Positions 46,776 to 56,138 of a stretch of DNA of 64,000 nt are shown one piece after another; within the stretch, counting starts at the first letter, position 1; each line of letters opens with the position of its first letter. Location: positions 2,604,001-2,668,000 of the forward strand of contig CP071306.1 of assembly GCA_027563145.1 (NCBI GenBank), read 5' to 3'. The notes beneath the pieces were generated by a model. It was not told where the DNA came from, did no database searches, and saw only the letters and a list, made by a program, of their open reading frames with translations. The position numbers and the translations under genes are program-made. This DNA is from Halocatena halophila. GTDB lineage: Archaea; Halobacteriota; Halobacteria; Halobacteriales; Haloarculaceae.

Positions 46776-46935
46776 TTGCTCACGCAAGAGGAATACGAAT
46801 AGGAGGTCGACGTGTTCAAGGCTGCCATTACGACGGTCCTGAAGGAGGCGCTCACCCTATTCGGGAGACAGACGATGCGATCACGAAGGTCGTCAGGATT
46901 AATCCGAATGCCAAGATTCAGAGATTGGCATACCC
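46776..46935 (+). pseudogene. Short decayed gene with in-frame amber stop
   Basis: The frame LLTQEEYE is followed by TAG at 46800-46802, then EVDVFKAAITTVLKEALTLF continues in frame. After about 46870 the coding-like part shifts frame (DDAITKVVRINPNAKIQRLA). It resembles a decayed small protein gene, but I cannot name it. Confidence 0.35.
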
Positions 46936-47113
46936 CCGCTCGGAGCGGATCTGTTTTGCTCTCTTATTCACTTCCGTCGTCGATATGGTCGTCGGCTGTC
47001 TTGCGTACACCCCTGCTTTTAGTGTCAGTCAATTTTTATCATATTTGTTAATAATATGGAGACAATTTGACTGCCAGAAGAAATTTATCTCTTACCGTAT
47101 TAATTAATATTGA

Positions 47114-48322
47114 ATGAGAGATAAGAATTCATTGGTAACACGCCGACGATTTCTTGGTAGCGCGCTCGGTGGAAGTATCGGTGGGTATTTGCTCGGCACA
47201 CACTCGAGTAGGTCTTCTGTAGCACAAGCCACATCCACCTCCCCGAAGACAGATTGGCCACAGTACCAATTCAACGGTGGCAACTCTGGATACAATCCGC
47301 AGGGAACTGCACCGGTCCGGTGGTTCACACGTGACTGGCACAAGAACGTTGATGGACTCAGCGGAGCGCCTGCTGTGTCCGACCAAACTGTGTATGCACC
47401 CGTCAGACTAGCCACCCCTGGGGATGAAATTCCAGCACGCCATGTCCTCCTCGCACTCGATGCCACGGACGGCTCCGTCCTGTGGCGGGCCGAAATGGAG
47501 GGTGAGAGCTCCGTTGGGGTCGTTGATGGAACGGTGTACCTGGCTGATCGACGTACTCGGGCGCTTGATAGCACTGATGGCACAGAACAGTGGTCGGTTC
47601 AGCGGGGCTCGTATCATCCCGTGGTGACCGATCGTTTCGTCTACGTAACTGAGGGCGTTGAGGAATGCCTTGCCATCAACCGGCAGGACGGATCGGTTCA
47701 ATGGAGCGCAGCCTTTCGAGCAACACAGATTCCCGCTGTCGATGGAGAGACCGTTTATGCCGGTGCCGAAGACGGGACCGTCCGCGCACTGACTGCTACG
47801 GCTGGCGAACGTCGCTGGACCAACTCGCTCGACGATAGTAATCCAGATCTAGCAGCTGCTGACGGTATGGCGTACGCTGCGGCTGTTGAGGGGTTCTACG
47901 CACTTGATGGCACATCCGGCGATGTCCAGTGGACGATTCCAAGTCAACGCACGCCAGATTCGAGCTATCGCTATAATGTCTCGTTGCCAGTACTCGCCGA
48001 TGGGACCGTGTACGTTGTTGTTGACGGTGTCCTGCGGGCTGTCACTGCTGATTCCGGGACTGAACAGTGGAGATATGATTCACCACACGAGGTGCCGTCT
48101 GTTCCACCAGTACGGGTCGGGAATGCCATCTATTTCGTTGCTGCACCAAATCGGGTGGTGGCACTGCATGCCCTGACTGGGAACCGTCTCGGCGCGTACA
48201 CCGCCCCAGTTGACAGGCTTGAGAGCGCTGTCGTTCCGGCGACTGGAGATCTTTATGTTGGTGGTGACGCCGAACAGAGCCAACAGAGTGGACTATTCAA
48301 GATCTGTGGCCAGCCACTCTGA
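47114..48322 (+). CDS. Tat-exported PQQ-like beta-propeller protein
   Basis: The 402-residue protein has a Tat signal (TRRRFLGSALGGSIGG) and then repeated beta-propeller blades of the PQQ/quinoprotein type (LALDATDGSVLWRAEMEGES, ALDSTDGTEQWS, AINRQDGSVQWS, ALDGTSGDVQWT, ALHALTGNRLG). Each blade ends with a D-G-W pattern. No PQQ-binding catalytic residues could be confirmed, so enzymatic activity is uncertain. An extracellular scaffold or sensor role is possible. Confidence 0.85.
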   Translation: MRDKNSLVTRRRFLGSALGGSIGGYLLGTHSSRSSVAQATSTSPKTDWPQYQFNGGNSGYNPQGTAPVRWFTRDWHKNVDGLSGAPAVSDQTVYAPVRLATPGDEIPARHVLLALDATDGSVLWRAEMEGESSVGVVDGTVYLADRRTRALDSTDGTEQWSVQRGSYHPVVTDRFVYVTEGVEECLAINRQDGSVQWSAAFRATQIPAVDGETVYAGAEDGTVRALTATAGERRWTNSLDDSNPDLAAADGMAYAAAVEGFYALDGTSGDVQWTIPSQRTPDSSYRYNVSLPVLADGTVYVVVDGVLRAVTADSGTEQWRYDSPHEVPSVPPVRVGNAIYFVAAPNRVVALHALTGNRLGAYTAPVDRLESAVVPATGDLYVGGDAEQSQQSGLFKICGQPL

Positions 48323-48662
48323 TCGGTACTGTTGTGCTCGGCTTTGGTGAGATGAGTGAGAACTGCTGTGTAATTATGTACGAGATCTGCTCTACGGAAA
48401 TCTTGGATACACTCACCGTACTGTCTACCCTGGATACCGCCGATACACTGGCTGTTACCGATGGCCGCTCATAGAAGTGATCGATGACTGTGTGGCCAAG
48501 CTCGCCAGGGCGTTCGGTATTGAAACGCTATCTCTCCACTGATGCGGATGTAGTTAAAATTTCATACAACCCTTTTCACTGAATGGCGTCAATATTATGA
48601 ACTATCAAGTATGGCTAGATTACATTTAAATGTCACTGTTGGTTTACATTAATTGATCCATA
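48323..48662. other. Intergenic region with promoter of the regulator gene
   Basis: No gene is supported in these 340 bp. Near the end, ATGTCACTGTTGG (48630-48642) matches a motif in front of the halocin gene (50114-50126). AT-rich TACATTTAAATG at about 48621-48632 may be a TATA region for the regulator gene. Confidence 0.4.
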
Positions 48663-49508
48663 ATGGATGACAATAATCAGGCGATGCAAGATCGTTTGGA
48701 AGCCATACAAATAAATGATGTATGGAACTGTATTGAGCGTCTAAGCAACTCGGTCCAACGGATTCGGGTGCTTGCTGCACTCATTGACACCCATGCTGAC
48801 CTCCGTGAACTAATGGATGGATTAACTATCCCTCGAACAACACTTCAGCGTAACCTTTCTCTGTTGGAAGAGCACAATTGGATCAAACGAGACTCTTCAG
48901 GATATACTACGACCACTAGAGGTCGTCTCCTTGTGGATGCATTCATAGAGATGCTTGAAAAATTCCAGCGAATTGATGCTCTATCTCCGTTCTTGGCCGA
49001 AGTGGATCACTCCAGAGCTATCGACATTAGTCAGCTGAACGACATTCGTGTGACGGTTCCTGAACCTAATCAGCCTCACGCGCCGATGAGCCGCTTATTC
49101 GATTCATTCAACAGGGCAAAGCACATCCGGGGATGCTTACCATTCGTCTCCTGGTTGTTAATTGAATATTCTCCCACTGTCGATGAGATAAGTGCAGTTT
49201 CACATGAATATGTCGTCTCACGGACTGCCCTTGAAACTCTTGACACCCAATACACTACTGGATGCGCAGATATCGGTGAAACAAATGGTGTTGATATTAA
49301 TGTATATGTCTTCGAAGATGACCTCCCCTACGGATTGTTTATTTCCGAAGACGGGCTCATATTGGCTGCCTACAATGAGATTGGCCGGATACAAGCACTG
49401 GTTGAGTCAGAGCATGAGACGGCTATCGAATGGGGAAGGCAAACGTACGAAACCTACAGACAACAATCCCAACAACTACGTGAATCAGATATACCAACTC
49501 CAACGTAG
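48663..49508 (+). CDS. HTH transcriptional regulator of the FilR1/TrmB-like type
   Basis: The 281-residue protein has an N-terminal wHTH (IRVLAALIDTHADLRELMDG, TLQRNLSLLEEHNWIKRD), then a domain with IEYSPTVDEISAVSHEYVVS and NVYVFEDDLPYGLFISEDGL, like the FilR1 ligand domain common in haloarchaea. The promoter shares a 13-nt motif with the halocin gene region, so it is the best candidate to control that gene. Position upstream of the halocin cluster supports this; direct proof is lacking. Confidence 0.75.
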   Translation: MDDNNQAMQDRLEAIQINDVWNCIERLSNSVQRIRVLAALIDTHADLRELMDGLTIPRTTLQRNLSLLEEHNWIKRDSSGYTTTTRGRLLVDAFIEMLEKFQRIDALSPFLAEVDHSRAIDISQLNDIRVTVPEPNQPHAPMSRLFDSFNRAKHIRGCLPFVSWLLIEYSPTVDEISAVSHEYVVSRTALETLDTQYTTGCADIGETNGVDINVYVFEDDLPYGLFISEDGLILAAYNEIGRIQALVESEHETAIEWGRQTYETYRQQSQQLRESDIPTPT

Positions 49509-49529
49509 ACTAACAGACTAAGTCCTCAT

Positions 49530-49799
49530 CTACACATTTGTGTGAGCTTGTTGCTGTGTGGCGTTTTTATTTGCGTTGCTACCGTCCCATTCTATCTCGA
49601 ACAGATGTCTATCGCAATACTGACGCTATGCTGCGGCTACATCAAATGACCAACAGTACGATTCGACAACCTCTTGCTCTACTTGAGCAGGACCATCACA
49701 CTCCGGACACTCCTCAATAAAGATACGCAGACTCATTAACACGCGCTCAGCGGGTGTAAGGGCTGGCCAGTCAGGAGAGTGCTGGCTGAGATAACCCAT
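49530..49799 (-). pseudogene. Decayed small zinc protein gene with in-frame amber stop
   Basis: From ATG 49799 (MGYLSQHSPDWPALTPAERV) the frame runs to TAG at 49626-49628 and continues in the same frame to TAG at 49530-49532 (RQYCDRHLFEIEWDGSNANK). A CPECDG pair and Cys in SYCWS suggest a zinc protein. The lone internal TAG makes it a pseudogene unless read through. A frame extends further upstream to 49928 but lacks coding character. Confidence 0.5.
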
Positions 49800-50112
49800 T
49801 TTGGAATGTTCATTCAGCACCCTCGAGATACTCGCCAAGGTAGTCCGTACGATGAATCTGGATTTATTCGCGGCATGCTTGCCGAAAGTTAGATGGATAT
49901 CAGTACCGTCTCGACAGGATTCAATCACGTTAGCGTCAAAGAAGCCCCCTACGTGGTCGATTACCTGTGTCTATCGTCTCGCCTTATTCGATGGAGAAGG
50001 TTCATTCCGTGAACATTGTTCAAGGAATGGTGATTGGCAATATAATAGTCAAAAATTGCTTGGTGGTTATTATTCATATTACGATTTTTAACCATCGAGC
50101 AAGGTAAAGTTA

Positions 50113-50126
50113 GATGTCACCGTTGG
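50113..50126 (+). promoter_or_regulatory. Motif shared by halocin and regulator genes
   Basis: The sequence ATGTCACCGTTGG differs by one base from ATGTCACTGTTGG at 48630-48642. Here it lies 23 bp after an AT-rich TTTTTAACC (50085-50093) and overlaps the predicted transcription start, about 11 bp before ATG 50137. It may be the operator for the regulator. Confidence 0.4.
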
Positions 50127-50136
50127 GAGATGTGCG

Positions 50137-51015
50137 ATGGCAGAAGAAGACAACGACGACGGTACATCTAGTATCAACCGACGAACGATCCTCAAAGCTC
50201 TCGGTACGACCGCTGCCGTCGGTGTCACCGGTGTCGGCCTCGGTACATCCGCGGCGACCGAAGATAAGCCGACCGTAGCTCGGAAGGAGGTTTCCGTCTC
50301 GGAAGCGGAAGTTCAGAAAGTTCTCGACCGCAAGGAGACCAGAGTCACACTTGAGAACGCCCCAGTCAGCTCATTCGACTGGAATAGTACCACTGGATAC
50401 GAGATCCGTGTGGAAGCCAATGGGGATACCCACGAGTTCCGAGAAGTGACGACAGATTCGGACCACGGCGACGCACTGTTCAGTTATGTAATGGGTGGTG
50501 ACAGTCCTAACTCCGCGACGGTCAAAGCGGGGTCCGAGACGATTTTCCGAGCAAGGGCGATTGAGGGTGATATCCAGACCGAGGAGATCAAGCTCGGGAA
50601 CATGGTGACTGACGACGCACTCCGGACGCTGGATAGCAATGGGACACTGAGCAAAATCAAAAGCAAGGTATCTACGTTAAAGACTGAGAAAGCCAGCGGT
50701 TACGTCGATCGGACGTCAGGAACGACCCACCTATATCTCCCAGCAAAAATGGATGGCGAGGAAGTGTGGCTGTACGCCGAGATGGACGCATCCGGCGGTT
50801 CAGACGCCGTTTACGTGATGCAACAGGGTGCTATTGAATGCTTCATCGGCTGCGTGCTGGCGCAGGGAGCAAGCATCGGTAGGATCTGTTATAACACCAT
50901 CTGTCTACCCTGCCGGGCTGCTCTGACCGTTCCAACCTGTGCACCCTGTGCTGGATGTGCAGGGGCGATCGGCGCGAACTGTGCTGTCGGGTGCGGAGCG
51001 GAGTTCTTGCTGTAA
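50137..51015 (+). CDS. Halocin C8-like precursor (Tat signal, immunity-like domain, Cys-rich peptide)
   Basis: The 292-residue protein has a Tat signal (SINRRTILKALGTTAAV), a middle domain (about 45-230) that corresponds in position to the HalI immunity domain of the halocin C8 precursor, and a Cys-rich C-terminus after about residue 230, with ten Cys (IECFIGCVLAQG, RICYNTICLPC, PTCAPCAGCAG, NCAVGCGAEFLL). Halocin C8 itself has ten Cys and comes from a similar precursor of about 280 residues. Secreted, it should kill related archaea while the immunity domain protects the producer. Identity with the family is strong, activity is inferred. Confidence 0.85.
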   Translation: MAEEDNDDGTSSINRRTILKALGTTAAVGVTGVGLGTSAATEDKPTVARKEVSVSEAEVQKVLDRKETRVTLENAPVSSFDWNSTTGYEIRVEANGDTHEFREVTTDSDHGDALFSYVMGGDSPNSATVKAGSETIFRARAIEGDIQTEEIKLGNMVTDDALRTLDSNGTLSKIKSKVSTLKTEKASGYVDRTSGTTHLYLPAKMDGEEVWLYAEMDASGGSDAVYVMQQGAIECFIGCVLAQGASIGRICYNTICLPCRAALTVPTCAPCAGCAGAIGANCAVGCGAEFLL

Positions 51016-51155
51016 GACAGCATCAATCACCGCTATCTCCTTCTCGATCAATCATGCTGTCGAATATAGAGGTCATGAAAGTAAATCTATAGATCGAATG
51101 GAAATGAATGCGTATCTGGGTAGTACTAAGTGTACTTCAAAGTGAGGTGTATGTG

Positions 51156-52793
51156 ATGGACGGTGGCATTGGTCTTCGGCATGGAGTTCGAATCGCACGC
51201 ACCGAATGGATGCGGACCCGACGCCAACTTGCTCGTTCGTCGGTAGTACGTGCCGTTATCGCCCTCTTTATTATTGGTACCCTCGTGATTGCTACCAGCA
51301 TTGCATATGGCTTTGGAGCAGCTTTTCGCAGCGCAGCGATCACACTGCCGGTCGGCGCTATCCGGTCGCTCACGACGGCGGTATTTCTCACGCTCCTCAT
51401 TGGATTCGTCCAACAAACCTCTAGACTCCTCGAACGGCTCAACATCAACCACCTGCTGACGACGGTTCCCGCACGCGCAGTCATCATCGGAGTGGTACTG
51501 ACCGTGTCCGGTCGGGCCGCCATCCGAGTGTTCCTCACCGCAAGCAGTATTGCTATTGGATTTTCTCTCGGTATGCGCGCTCCGCTAGGTATCGCTACCG
51601 TCATCATCGCGGTCGTTGGCTTCCTGTCCCTTAGCGTCCTTTCCGCAGTCGCCCTCAGTTTCGCCGTGGACTTTCTCACCACCCGCTCTCCGCGATTTCG
51701 TCGATACAAAACTGCCTTCGTTGTGGTGGCGTTCTCCCTCCTCTCAATCGGAATGGCTGTAGTGATTGCGGGACAGGTGTCGATCGATCTCGTGTGGAAA
51801 TGGCTCGCCGCCGCGCCAACGGCATGGTTCGTCGACCTCGCACTGGTCGGTGTACCGAGGACTTCACCGAAATTCTTTCAGAGCGTAGGTGCTCTTGGAT
51901 TGGTGGGTATCGGTATCCCAGTGCTGGTGGCCGCGACGACCGCACTCGCCGAGCGGGTGTGGGAGACGGAACCGATCAGTGCAACGACCACCCATCGCTC
52001 GCACTCACTCGTCGGAGAGGGACGCGTAGGATTGGTCTTTGATAGCCGGATTTCGCAGCCAACCCTGACCATTGCTCGAAAGCGGTGGCTACAAGAACGA
52101 CGCATCCCCCGCAGTCTCTTTATGTCGGGATATCTACTCGTCTTGCTCTTAGGAGTGACTTTCCCAATATTCGTGGCCGGAGAAGTTCCTGGCATCTCGC
52201 TGGTATTTCTCGCGTTCATCTGCGCGGGGACGACCGGGCTTGCCTTCGGGAGCGATCCGATCGGCACGGAATATCCATCGCTATCCATGACGCTCACAAC
52301 GGTGTCCGGAAAACAGTTCGTTAGAGGAACGCTCCTTTCGGGTATCGTCACCGGTATCCCGATTACGGCGGGGGCAATTCTCTTCCTCGCGCTCTGGAGT
52401 CCCTATGGCGTCGTTGAAACGCTGTTGTTCGTCGTCGCTGGAGTAGGACTCTGCGTGTGTAGCGTTACCATTGCGGTCGCACTCGGGATGAGAAGCCCCT
52501 ACTCCGACATCATACCCGTGCCACTTCCCCTGAGCAGTGCGACAATATATTCGGAGGTGGGCGCAGGTGGATTCATCAGAATGGGTATTATGCTGGGATT
52601 ACTGGGTATCGTGTGTTTACCGATATTCAGCAGCTATCTGATGGCATTCTTCGATCTGGTATCGGTTGGTGGGATCCCGACCACAGCAATCCGAATCGGC
52701 TCACTCGTGCTGACAACTGCTCTGGCGACTAGTGTATCAGCACTTGCCTATCGACGCGCAGTGCGGTTGTACGACCGATATACTCTCTCGTAA
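51156..52793 (+). CDS. ABC transporter permease next to the halocin gene
   Basis: The 545-residue membrane protein has roughly 12-14 transmembrane segments (SSVVRAVIALFIIGTLVIAT; GIVCLPIFSSYLMAFF). It starts at ATG 51156, preceded by a GAGGTG ribosome site. It lies 140 bp downstream of the halocin gene and 70 bp upstream of an ABC ATPase gene, typical of an exporter or immunity transporter. The halocin C8 gene cluster is also followed by ABC transporter genes. The substrate is inferred to be the halocin or a related compound. Confidence 0.8.
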   Translation: MDGGIGLRHGVRIARTEWMRTRRQLARSSVVRAVIALFIIGTLVIATSIAYGFGAAFRSAAITLPVGAIRSLTTAVFLTLLIGFVQQTSRLLERLNINHLLTTVPARAVIIGVVLTVSGRAAIRVFLTASSIAIGFSLGMRAPLGIATVIIAVVGFLSLSVLSAVALSFAVDFLTTRSPRFRRYKTAFVVVAFSLLSIGMAVVIAGQVSIDLVWKWLAAAPTAWFVDLALVGVPRTSPKFFQSVGALGLVGIGIPVLVAATTALAERVWETEPISATTTHRSHSLVGEGRVGLVFDSRISQPTLTIARKRWLQERRIPRSLFMSGYLLVLLLGVTFPIFVAGEVPGISLVFLAFICAGTTGLAFGSDPIGTEYPSLSMTLTTVSGKQFVRGTLLSGIVTGIPITAGAILFLALWSPYGVVETLLFVVAGVGLCVCSVTIAVALGMRSPYSDIIPVPLPLSSATIYSEVGAGGFIRMGIMLGLLGIVCLPIFSSYLMAFFDLVSVGGIPTTAIRIGSLVLTTALATSVSALAYRRAVRLYDRYTLS

Positions 52794-52862
52794 TCGATTT
52801 CGGTCATCACTAGCATCAGAACAACAGATGAAGAGAGTGGAACGACACTCGATCCGCAATCA

Positions 52863-53648
52863 ATGAACGACTCACCCTCAATCACCACGGACAGACTCAC
52901 GAAGCGATACGGAAGCAACACCGCCGTTGAGCAGCTAGATCTCGCAATTCCAAGCGGGGCTATCTATGGTTTTCTTGGGCCGAACGGTGCCGGGAAGACA
53001 ACCACAATCAGGATGCTAACAACCTTGATAACTCCGACAGAAGGAACAGCACACATCATGGGCGAGTCGATTACCGATCGACCAGCAGTCATTCCGCATA
53101 TTGGCTATTTGCCCGAAAAACCGCCGATCTACGACGAACTGACTGCCCGAGAACAACTCGAATATCATGGCGGGCTCTGCGATATGGCTCCGTCAGATAT
53201 TGAAGATCAGATCACTTCACTCCTAGACCGATTCGACCTGACCGACGACGCCGACGACCGGATCTCGACGTACTCGAAAGGAATGAAGCAGAAAACGGGG
53301 TTGATTCAGGCACTCATGCACCGACCCGATGTAGTCATTCTGGACGAACCTACATCAGGTCTCGATCCACAGGCGGCGCGCACGGTTCGAGATACCATCA
53401 ACGAACTCGCCGCTAGCGACACTACTGTGTTCCTTTCGACGCACATCCTGCCGCTTGTCGAAGAAGTCGCCACCGAGGTTGGCATCCTCTACGATGGGGA
53501 GTTGGTAGCCGAAGGCCCCCCTGATGCGTTGAAAGAACGCATGGAGACCGGCGAGGAAGGCACGCTCGAAGACGTTTTCCTCGACGTCACTACCGATACC
53601 ACCTACGACGGACAGGCTGAAGCCGACCCCAGCGGCAAGATAGAGTGA
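52863..53648 (+). CDS. ABC transporter ATP-binding protein
   Basis: The 261-residue ATPase has Walker A GPNGAGKTTT, signature YSKGMKQK, Walker B VVILDEPTSGLDP and the switch His in LSTHILPL. It is of the ABC-2 type (NatA/CcmA-like) and pairs with the preceding permease. It is the last gene of the halocin-like cluster. Confidence 0.92.
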   Translation: MNDSPSITTDRLTKRYGSNTAVEQLDLAIPSGAIYGFLGPNGAGKTTTIRMLTTLITPTEGTAHIMGESITDRPAVIPHIGYLPEKPPIYDELTAREQLEYHGGLCDMAPSDIEDQITSLLDRFDLTDDADDRISTYSKGMKQKTGLIQALMHRPDVVILDEPTSGLDPQAARTVRDTINELAASDTTVFLSTHILPLVEEVATEVGILYDGELVAEGPPDALKERMETGEEGTLEDVFLDVTTDTTYDGQAEADPSGKIE

Positions 53649-53853
53649 GCTCGTTCCAAGTTCACGAATCCGTCTCTCACCGCACTCACGGGCGACTCAT
53701 CGCTGTTCTGGTGGGGAACAGACAATAGTCACCGCTGAGAAGGTATTGTACCACGAGACTGGCATGGCGATAATTTCAAGTCCCACGTGCTCATTCCAGT
53801 AGCGCGATGTCGTTGGAAACGATGATACATGACAACGACCTTATCAGCAACGA
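53649..53853. other. Short gap after the ABC genes
   Basis: No gene or clear regulatory element is seen in these 205 bp. They lie between the cluster end and a small minus-strand ORF. Confidence 0.4.
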
Positions 53854-54069
53854 CTAAAGCCACAGCAGCCAGCCGAGGGCTGTAAGCTGTACGGTGTCCT
53901 GTGGCACAGTCACAAGTGCTCCGTCCCGTTGTGAACTATCCGGCTGTATCTCTAGAAATTCGAGATACGGTTCAGAGTCACCGATATGTTCGTCCCGATC
54001 AAAGTGTGTCTCAATAGCATCATCGGTGTGACCCATCAGGATCAGATTCCACTCCAATCTCTCGACCAA
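53854..54069 (-). CDS. Small acidic protein, hypothetical
   Basis: The 71-residue frame (MVERLEWNLILMGHTDDAIE, then EPYLEFLEIQPDSSQRDGAL) looks coding in composition, with a hydrophobic end LTALGWLLWL. No family is recognised and there is no supporting neighbour. It could be a remnant. Confidence 0.35.
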   Translation of the reverse strand: MVERLEWNLILMGHTDDAIETHFDRDEHIGDSEPYLEFLEIQPDSSQRDGALVTVPQDTVQLTALGWLLWL

Positions 54070-54104
54070 TTATTGCATAATCACCAAAAATTCCTAACCA
54101 ATAA

Positions 54105-54383
54105 CTATCCGTAGATTTTTCTTCCGCAGGATGGACGAATATGGATGATGGATAGTACCAAATTTCCGAGGACTGACAATTCGTACTCTACGTGAAAGTG
54201 GGTAGCCCCATCGCTCTGGTCTCTACGCACGGTGTATGCCCCGTATGGATTTCGTGTGCTTCCGGGCTTGTACCGCACTTTTTTCGTTGTAGGTAACTTC
54301 GATCCATCCCCATCTCTTTCAGGAAAGGGTCCAGCGCTTCCCCCAGACGTTCTCGTAAAACTGACAGGCAGCAACTGGGCCAT
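54105..54383 (-). CDS. Possible small protein overlapping a zinc-finger gene
   Basis: A frame from ATG 54383 (MAQLLPVSFTRTSGGSAGPF) ends CGRKIYG. It overlaps the zinc-finger gene by 65 bases in another frame. The C-terminal half (YGAYTVRRDQSDGATHFHVE) seems coding-like, the N-terminal part does not. It may be spurious. Confidence 0.25.
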   Translation of the reverse strand: MAQLLPVSFTRTSGGSAGPFPERDGDGSKLPTTKKVRYKPGSTRNPYGAYTVRRDQSDGATHFHVEYELSVLGNLVLSIIHIRPSCGRKIYG

Positions 54384-54528
54384 CAGGTAGATGCCCAGTG
54401 TGTTTCCTGTGCTCCCATCTGAATAGGGTATCAGCGTCTGATACCTTCCATGTCTGATCGCATTCCTCGCAGTATACAATCCAATCATCGTGGGATAATT
54501 TCTCATTGTTATTAATTCTACTCGACAT
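54319..54528 (-). CDS. Zinc-finger protein (69 residues)
   Basis: From ATG 54528 (MSSRINNNEKLSHDDWIVYC) the protein has CxxC (YCEECDQTW) and HxxxxxH-type residues (RWEHRKHTGHLPDG), a single zinc finger of C2H2 type. The open frame extends upstream to 54618 with weak coding character. It is part of a run of small zinc proteins in the 54-57 kb region. Confidence 0.6.
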   Translation of the reverse strand: MSSRINNNEKLSHDDWIVYCEECDQTWKVSDADTLFRWEHRKHTGHLPDGPVAACQFYENVWGKRWTLS

Positions 54529-54778
54529 ATGTATGAAATAATCATTTGCCAGAGCAAAAAATGTTACCGAATGGGACCGTACCGCCCTTCCCCGAGGTTT
54601 GGAATGAATATCCGACACTGATCGGCGTTATCAGCACCTGAAAGTGGTGAAAATTGTGTCTCAGCAGAATATTTTGAGAGCCCTGCATTGGGGTCTCAAT
54701 CACCTCTAACTTTCTGTGATGAATGCCGAGGCAGAGATGAAATAGATTCTATGAGGCGTGTTTTGGGGTGATAGTCGG

Positions 54779-54916
54779 TCAATGGATGAAGAGATAATCG
54801 ATGATGCGACAGTCTGGGCAGGTGATTTCCTGGCCATCGCCCTTCGCGTTCTTGATCGTCACTTCGTCCAGCTGCCAGCCGCCGGTGTCGCATCGATCGC
54901 AGGTGTACCCACCCAT
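54779..54916 (-). CDS. Zinc-ribbon microprotein (45 residues)
   Basis: From ATG 54916 the frame reads MGGYTCDRCDTGGWQLDEVT, then TCPDCRIIDYLFIH. Two CxxC pairs form a zinc ribbon. It resembles the microprotein at 7743-7880. The longer frame upstream to 55027 is discarded. Confidence 0.6.
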   Translation of the reverse strand: MGGYTCDRCDTGGWQLDEVTIKNAKGDGQEITCPDCRIIDYLFIH

Positions 54917-55004
54917 AGAGTGATTGTCCACAGCCCCTGCCAAGATCTTTGCGCTGATCGGATGGAAGCACTGGAACCGGTGGTGAGCAGAAGAACGGCA
55001 GGGG

Positions 55005-55175
55005 CTAAACGGGGTCGGTCCAGTCATCGGTCAGATCAAACCAACAATCAGTGTGGATGAAGTACTCATCATCAGTCGGTTCTCTTGTAATCCACTCTGG
55101 AGAAATGCGAACGTGCTCCTGATCGAGAGGGACGTGATTATCACAAATAGCGCAGATGACTGATTCGATAGTCAT
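55005..55175 (-). CDS. Cys/His-containing small protein (56 residues)
   Basis: From ATG 55175 (MTIESVICAICDNHVPLDQE) the protein has CAIC, a His and HTDCW, a likely zinc site. The tail is acidic (DLTDDWTDPV). Function is unknown. Confidence 0.6.
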   Translation of the reverse strand: MTIESVICAICDNHVPLDQEHVRISPEWITREPTDDEYFIHTDCWFDLTDDWTDPV

Positions 55176-55285
55176 GATAGTATCAATGGTTTCTACGGGG
55201 ATGGGGTATCGGTAATTCAGATTAGTCGTGCACGCGAGCTCGGAAAAACTGCTTACCGAAGGTCGTAGATGATTGGTTGTTCTGA

Positions 55286-55669
55286 TTATCCCGCGTCCTC
55301 GGGAAGGATCGGCTGATTGTTTTCGTTGAGTTCGCCGGCTTCTTCTTTTTCGACAGTGTGCTCGATGAGCGCCCATTCGAGCTTCCCGAGGTATTGTGCC
55401 GCCTCACTGTCGGTGTTCAGGCGAAACATAGGGGAGTTTCCGGCCATGCGTGTCTTCTCGACAAGGCCCCATGCACGGAGATCGTCAATGTGGTCGTAAA
55501 ACGCAGTACTCCCGATGCCAGCTTGCTCCATGATCTGTGTGGGGTTGAGGTCACGGTCCGTCTCGCTTGTGAGGACAGCGAGAATTCGTACACGGGCGGG
55601 TGTCCCGAGGAGGTTAACAAGGGTAGTTCCATCAGCGTAGGTATCCTCTTCGGCTACGACTTGGCTCAT
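55286..55669 (-). CDS. wHTH transcriptional regulator (ArsR-like)
   Basis: The 127-residue protein has a winged helix (LVNLLGTPARVRILAVLTSE, NPTQIMEQAGIGSTAFYDHI, DLRAWGLVEKTRMAGNSPMF) and an acidic C-terminus. The typical haloarchaeal ArsR-like size and fold are clear. It may control neighbouring small zinc protein genes, which is inference. Confidence 0.82.
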   Translation of the reverse strand: MSQVVAEEDTYADGTTLVNLLGTPARVRILAVLTSETDRDLNPTQIMEQAGIGSTAFYDHIDDLRAWGLVEKTRMAGNSPMFRLNTDSEAAQYLGKLEWALIEHTVEKEEAGELNENNQPILPEDAG

Positions 55670-55784
55670 ATTACTAAATCAGTAACTCAGTGACTTATAT
55701 TTTCCGCAGTATCGAATGGTACTCTCCGTTCAAACGGAAAGCCATAATATAGTGGAACTTATGTGAATACTTGGGGAGACCCAC

Positions 55785-56060
55785 ATGGCAAGCGACGATG
55801 AGATAGCGATCAAAATCATGCGGAAGCTCGTTCGTGGTGGGTATGTTGGAAACCGAAAGGTCACCGTTGATACGGCCAAAGGCTGGGTTGCCAGCCACGA
55901 CGAAGGTCGAGCGGAAGAGCTCATCCGCGATTGGATCACCGAGCCAGAGAGTCCAATCGAAGCCTACGGAGGTGGTGAACGGGATAACATCCGTCTCACA
56001 TCCAGGGCTCAGGGGCTGAAATGGCTCGAAGCACGCGACGTTGACACGACGTTTCTGTAG
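55785..56060 (+). CDS. Conserved hypothetical protein (91 residues)
   Basis: The protein (MASDDEIAIKIMRKLVRGGY, then VTVDTAKGWVASHDEGRAEE) has a helical pattern with a basic patch, possibly DNA- or RNA-binding. Its divergent neighbour is the ArsR-like regulator, 115 bp away. No family is recognised. Confidence 0.6.
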   Translation: MASDDEIAIKIMRKLVRGGYVGNRKVTVDTAKGWVASHDEGRAEELIRDWITEPESPIEAYGGGERDNIRLTSRAQGLKWLEARDVDTTFL

Positions 56061-56138
56061 GCCAACGTCGGGTATCCCCATTTATCGACACTCATTTATT
56101 CCGACTCCTATTGAGCAACGGTCGCGATCGATCCGTTC

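Noticed and set aside
49801..50091. A 96-residue plus-strand ORF before the halocin gene
   Set aside because: It overlaps the decayed zinc protein gene on the other strand, has atypical composition and no family pattern.
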